A DNA stretch of 40,767 nt from contig WVWY01000002.1 in assembly GCA_011773785.1 (NCBI GenBank), forward strand, positions 955 through 41,721. The letters run 5' to 3'. A program made the translations under genes and the position numbers. Source of the stretch: Candidatus Nitrosomaritimum khambatensis (GTDB taxonomy: Archaea > Thermoproteota > Nitrososphaeria > Nitrososphaerales > Nitrosopumilaceae). Shown one piece after another: positions 38,191 to 40,767 of this stretch. Position 1 is the stretch's first letter, and every line of letters starts with the position of its first letter. The notes beneath the pieces are model-generated. The model worked only from the letters and a program-made list of their open reading frames with translations, did not search any database and had not been told where the DNA came from.

Positions 38191-39375
38191 ATCATCAGAA
38201 AAGGTCTTTTTCACCATTTCAGGGGCAATTGTCAGTTTGTATTTTTTTGTTCTTCCATGAATTCCTTGGTGAACAAGTCTGCCGCTGATGATACCAGACA
38301 ATTCAATTTCACTTAACATTTGGGTAATTCTACGTTGGGTAAGTTCGTCTCTTCCTACGGCTTTACAGAGAGATTTGTAAGATGAGTAGATTTCACCAGT
38401 TGAGGGGCCACCCGATTTCATTATTGCCAAAATAACTAATTTTTCATGAAGTGGATAAGATTTGAGGGATGTCTCTTCTTTATTCTCTTCAATTTTTTGG
38501 GAGGCCTCTCGTACATGTTCTTCTGTTACCTTATCAGATTGTTGTCTTTCGGCAATTTCTCCTGCAACTCTAATCAAGTCTATGGCTCGTCTTGCATCAC
38601 CATGTTCTCCTCCAGCGAGAGCAGCACATAGGTTAAGAGCAGGTGATTCAACAGAATCCTCAATGAAGGCCTCTTTGATTCTCTCTTCTAAGATTTTTTT
38701 GATTTGTTCTACATTATAGTTTGTAAATACAATTTCTTCCTCTCCAAGACTGCTAATTACGCGTGGATCTAGTTTTTCTTTGAATGTCAGGTCGTTTGAT
38801 ATTCCTACCAAAGTTAGCGAGCCCTGTTCAATTCGTTCGTTGGCTCGAGTTAACTGGTATAAGATATCTTTTCCAGTTTTTGATACTAATTGTGCTAAAT
38901 AATCAATTTCATCGATTACAAAAATCACATTGAGTTTTTCTTCATTGATTTTGTTGAGAATTCTTTTGAAAACCTCACTAATTGCCAAACCTGTTGTTGG
39001 AAGTTCCTTATCAGCCAAGCCTAATTGCCTGCCAAAACTAACAAGTAGGCCGTAAAGTGTAGTCTCCTCTTTAGAGTTGGTATAAACTAATTTTATTGGA
39101 AAATTTGATTTTCCCACCCTTTCTTGAATTTTTGAGATTACTTTCTTAACTACAAGTGTTTTTCCAGTACCAGGCTTTCCGTATACAAGTAGATTAGAGG
39201 GTCTTGATTGTTTGAGGATTGGTAGTAAAGATTGAGTAACTTGTTCTTGTTCAGAGTTTCTATGTTGGATGGTTTCTGGGATATAGGTAAAGTGAAGGAT
39301 ATCGCGATTTTTTATAAGTGATTTTCCAGCTTCTGCAGCATCAAGTAATCTATCGATCGGGTCTGACATACTCAC
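38167..39375 (-). CDS. Orc1/Cdc6 origin recognition initiator
   Basis: NLLVYGKPGTGKTLVVKKV, VIFVIDEIDYL, LTLVGISNDLTFKEKLDPRVISSL, C-terminal winged helix. Confidence 0.96.
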   Translation of the reverse strand: MSMSDPIDRLLDAAEAGKSLIKNRDILHFTYIPETIQHRNSEQEQVTQSLLPILKQSRPSNLLVYGKPGTGKTLVVKKVISKIQERVGKSNFPIKLVYTNSKEETTLYGLLVSFGRQLGLADKELPTTGLAISEVFKRILNKINEEKLNVIFVIDEIDYLAQLVSKTGKDILYQLTRANERIEQGSLTLVGISNDLTFKEKLDPRVISSLGEEEIVFTNYNVEQIKKILEERIKEAFIEDSVESPALNLCAALAGGEHGDARRAIDLIRVAGEIAERQQSDKVTEEHVREASQKIEENKEETSLKSYPLHEKLVILAIMKSGGPSTGEIYSSYKSLCKAVGRDELTQRRITQMLSEIELSGIISGRLVHQGIHGRTKKYKLTIAPEMVKKTFSDDLTLQDIV

Positions 39376-39515
39376 ACACCTTTGTTTCTACTAGTTAACA
39401 ACTTAATCATATCTGAATTAAGAGAGTATAGAATAGAATAGTAACTCTAGTTTAGTTTGTAATTAATTATTTTTAGTTAGATTTTCTCAAAAAAAAAATT
39501 AAGAAAAAGAAAGAG

Positions 39516-39530
39516 TGGAAATGTAGGTGT
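39516..39530 (+). repeat. Degenerate ORB-like element, opposite orientation to the two 23-mers
   Basis: TGGAAATGTAGGTGT vs TGGAAATTTAGGGGT (13/15). Confidence 0.5.
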
Positions 39531-39605
39531 GTGGGTAAATCCTTCAAAAATCAGTTAACATGTTGTTAATTTTATGTGAAGAAAATCACAAAAAAGGCCA
39601 ATTTG

Positions 39606-39628
39606 ACCCCTAAATTTCCATTCCAGGC
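39606..39628 (-). repeat. ORB-like repeat 1
   Basis: ACCCCTAAATTTCCATTCCAGGC; reverse complement GCCTGGAATGGAAATTTAGGGGT has the TGGAAA...GGGGT layout of archaeal ORB elements. Confidence 0.75.
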
Positions 39629-39667
39629 GTTAAGATAGATGTTAACATTGTGAATATCCAAAATCTA

Positions 39668-39690
39668 ACCCCTTTATTTCCATTCCAGGC
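39668..39690 (-). repeat. ORB-like repeat 2
   Basis: ACCCCTTTATTTCCATTCCAGGC, 21/23 identical to repeat 1, 62 bp downstream. Confidence 0.75.
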
Positions 39691-39848
39691 TTGAATTGAG
39701 GGCCTTAATTTATAAAATTAAATTAATTTTGTTAATAACAAAAAACAGGCTAGGCGTGGGTTACGCAGTCAATGTTAACAAACCATTTAGTTAACAAAAC
39801 TTCGCGGATCCATTGAACTGTTAACATTCGATCCTCAAAGATCTCAAT

Positions 39849-40235
39849 ATGGCAAAAAAACGTATCCGAATCGATATGGAAGACTCAGACGGAGCAAAAT
39901 ATGATATTAAATTAGAAGGAAATGTAACCAGAGAAAAGGTCCTAAAAATATTTGAAATGATGGACTTGATGAATATTGAGGAAGAACAAGAGGCTAGAAA
40001 TATTGATTCAGTTGGAGCCAAGATCTGGCATATTGTAGACAAGTTTTTCCCTATGGGTAAATTCACATCATCTAATATTTTGGAAAAATATGAAGATGAA
40101 TATAATGAGCCAGTCAAATTAAGTGTAATCTCTACATATCTCTCTAGATTTTCTACCAAAGGTAAAATTGACAGAACCAGGACTGGAAGAGAATGGACCT
40201 ACCAAACTATCAAACTTAGTCAAAAACACAATTAA
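39849..40235 (+). CDS. Hypothetical protein with a winged-helix-like C-terminus
   Basis: 128 aa; IWHIVDKFFPMGKFTSSNILEKYEDEYNEPVKLSVISTYLSRFSTKGKIDRTRTGREWTYQ. Confidence 0.75.
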   Translation: MAKKRIRIDMEDSDGAKYDIKLEGNVTREKVLKIFEMMDLMNIEEEQEARNIDSVGAKIWHIVDKFFPMGKFTSSNILEKYEDEYNEPVKLSVISTYLSRFSTKGKIDRTRTGREWTYQTIKLSQKHN

Positions 40236-40237
40236 TT

Positions 40238-40399
40238 TTATGAAATCATAATTTTACGCACAATTATCCTATCTTTACCCAAAATCATTTTGACATATTC
40301 TCCTTTTTGGATATCCATGTATTTTCGAAATTGTTTGGGTATGGAAATGGTTCCTGCTGAGGTTATTTTTACCAACACTTCATTTTCTTGAACAGACAT
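40238..40399 (-). CDS. Small AbrB/SpoVT-like DNA-binding protein
   Basis: Absent from the ORF track (53 aa): MSVQENEVLVKITSAGTISIPKQFRKYMDIQKGEYVKMILGKDRIIVRKIMIS; swapped-hairpin AbrB pattern. Confidence 0.8.
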   Translation of the reverse strand: MSVQENEVLVKITSAGTISIPKQFRKYMDIQKGEYVKMILGKDRIIVRKIMIS

Positions 40400-40523
40400 A
40401 AAATTACTATAAATTAATAATATATATAATTTAATAGAATTATTATTTAATAATTAATAATCAAATTAGGTTAAAAATAATAAAATCATTCATTTTGAAA
40501 CTGATGAAGGGTAGAAAATCAAA

Positions 40524-40767
40524 CTATACAATTGTTGGGTTGGTCTCTAAAACACCAATCTTTTCTTTTCCCTTTTCTGAAATTGAATAAGTGTATGGTT
40601 TAGATTCTGTATTTCGCTTGACATAACCATCCTCAAACAACTTTTTCATTAACCTAGATGTATGTTCTCGACTCCGTTTTAATGTGATTTGGATGTCACG
40701 TGATGTCATAGGTCTGGTTGTGATTAAGTGTAACACATGATCTATAGGGTTGTTCTGCTCGATACTA
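40524..40767 (-). CDS. Winged-helix (MarR-like) regulator, N-terminus beyond the window
   Basis: The 70-aa ORF stays open upstream to the window edge (SIEQNNPIDHVLHLITTRPMTSRDIQITLKRSREHTSRLMKKLFEDGYVKR...). Confidence 0.75.
   Translation of the reverse strand, partial: SIEQNNPIDHVLHLITTRPMTSRDIQITLKRSREHTSRLMKKLFEDGYVKRNTESKPYTYSISEKGKEKIGVLETNPTIV

Larger units (their letters stand above)
39376..39848. other. Probable replication origin (oriC)
   Basis: Non-coding AT-rich region between orc1/cdc6 and the next gene with two ORB-like 23-mers, a third inverted ORB-like site and six GTTAAC palindromes. Confidence 0.78.

Noticed and set aside
1-40767. CRISPR arrays, tRNA, rRNA, IS elements or prophage
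   Set aside because: No regular spacer-repeat arrays, no T-loop/anticodon-consistent folds, and no transposase or phage proteins recognised by eye

Overview
Chromosomal window that reads as an AT-rich Thaumarchaeota/Nitrososphaerota genome (Nitrosopumilus/Nitrosarchaeum-like). The evidence is gene content: CdvB/ESCRT-III, TFB, PolD small subunit, Orc1/Cdc6, Cdc48, a plastocyanin-like protein, CFI-box and PAC2 proteins. It is gene-dense, with no CRISPR, IS element, rRNA or tRNA that I could recognise. Most of it is housekeeping: preQ0/GTP cyclohydrolase genes, homoserine kinase, a GPN GTPase, APS kinase plus a PAP phosphatase-like gene, NDH-2, CbiE and chaperones. The parts most worth a second look are: (1) a probable replication origin at about 39.4-39.85 kb beside orc1/cdc6 and the PolD small subunit, with two 23-bp ORB-like repeats, a third inverted ORB-like site and a dense cluster of GTTAAC palindromes; (2) a 111-bp perfect inverted repeat inside two otherwise diverged uspA paralogs, which could invert the DNA between them; (3) a CBS protein whose C-terminus resembles the HPF/RaiA ribosome-hibernation domain; (4) two compact, strongly folding intergenic RNA candidates at 147-212 and 12426-12524; (5) a three-gene operon with a membrane-spanning winged-helix regulator, preceded by direct repeats and a 14-bp palindrome; (6) an exact 21-residue-repeat coiled-coil protein next to CdvB; (7) a cupredoxin-like protein that seems to have lost copper ligands; (8) a small AbrB-like gene missing from the ORF track. 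All calls come from reading the sequence; no searches were run.
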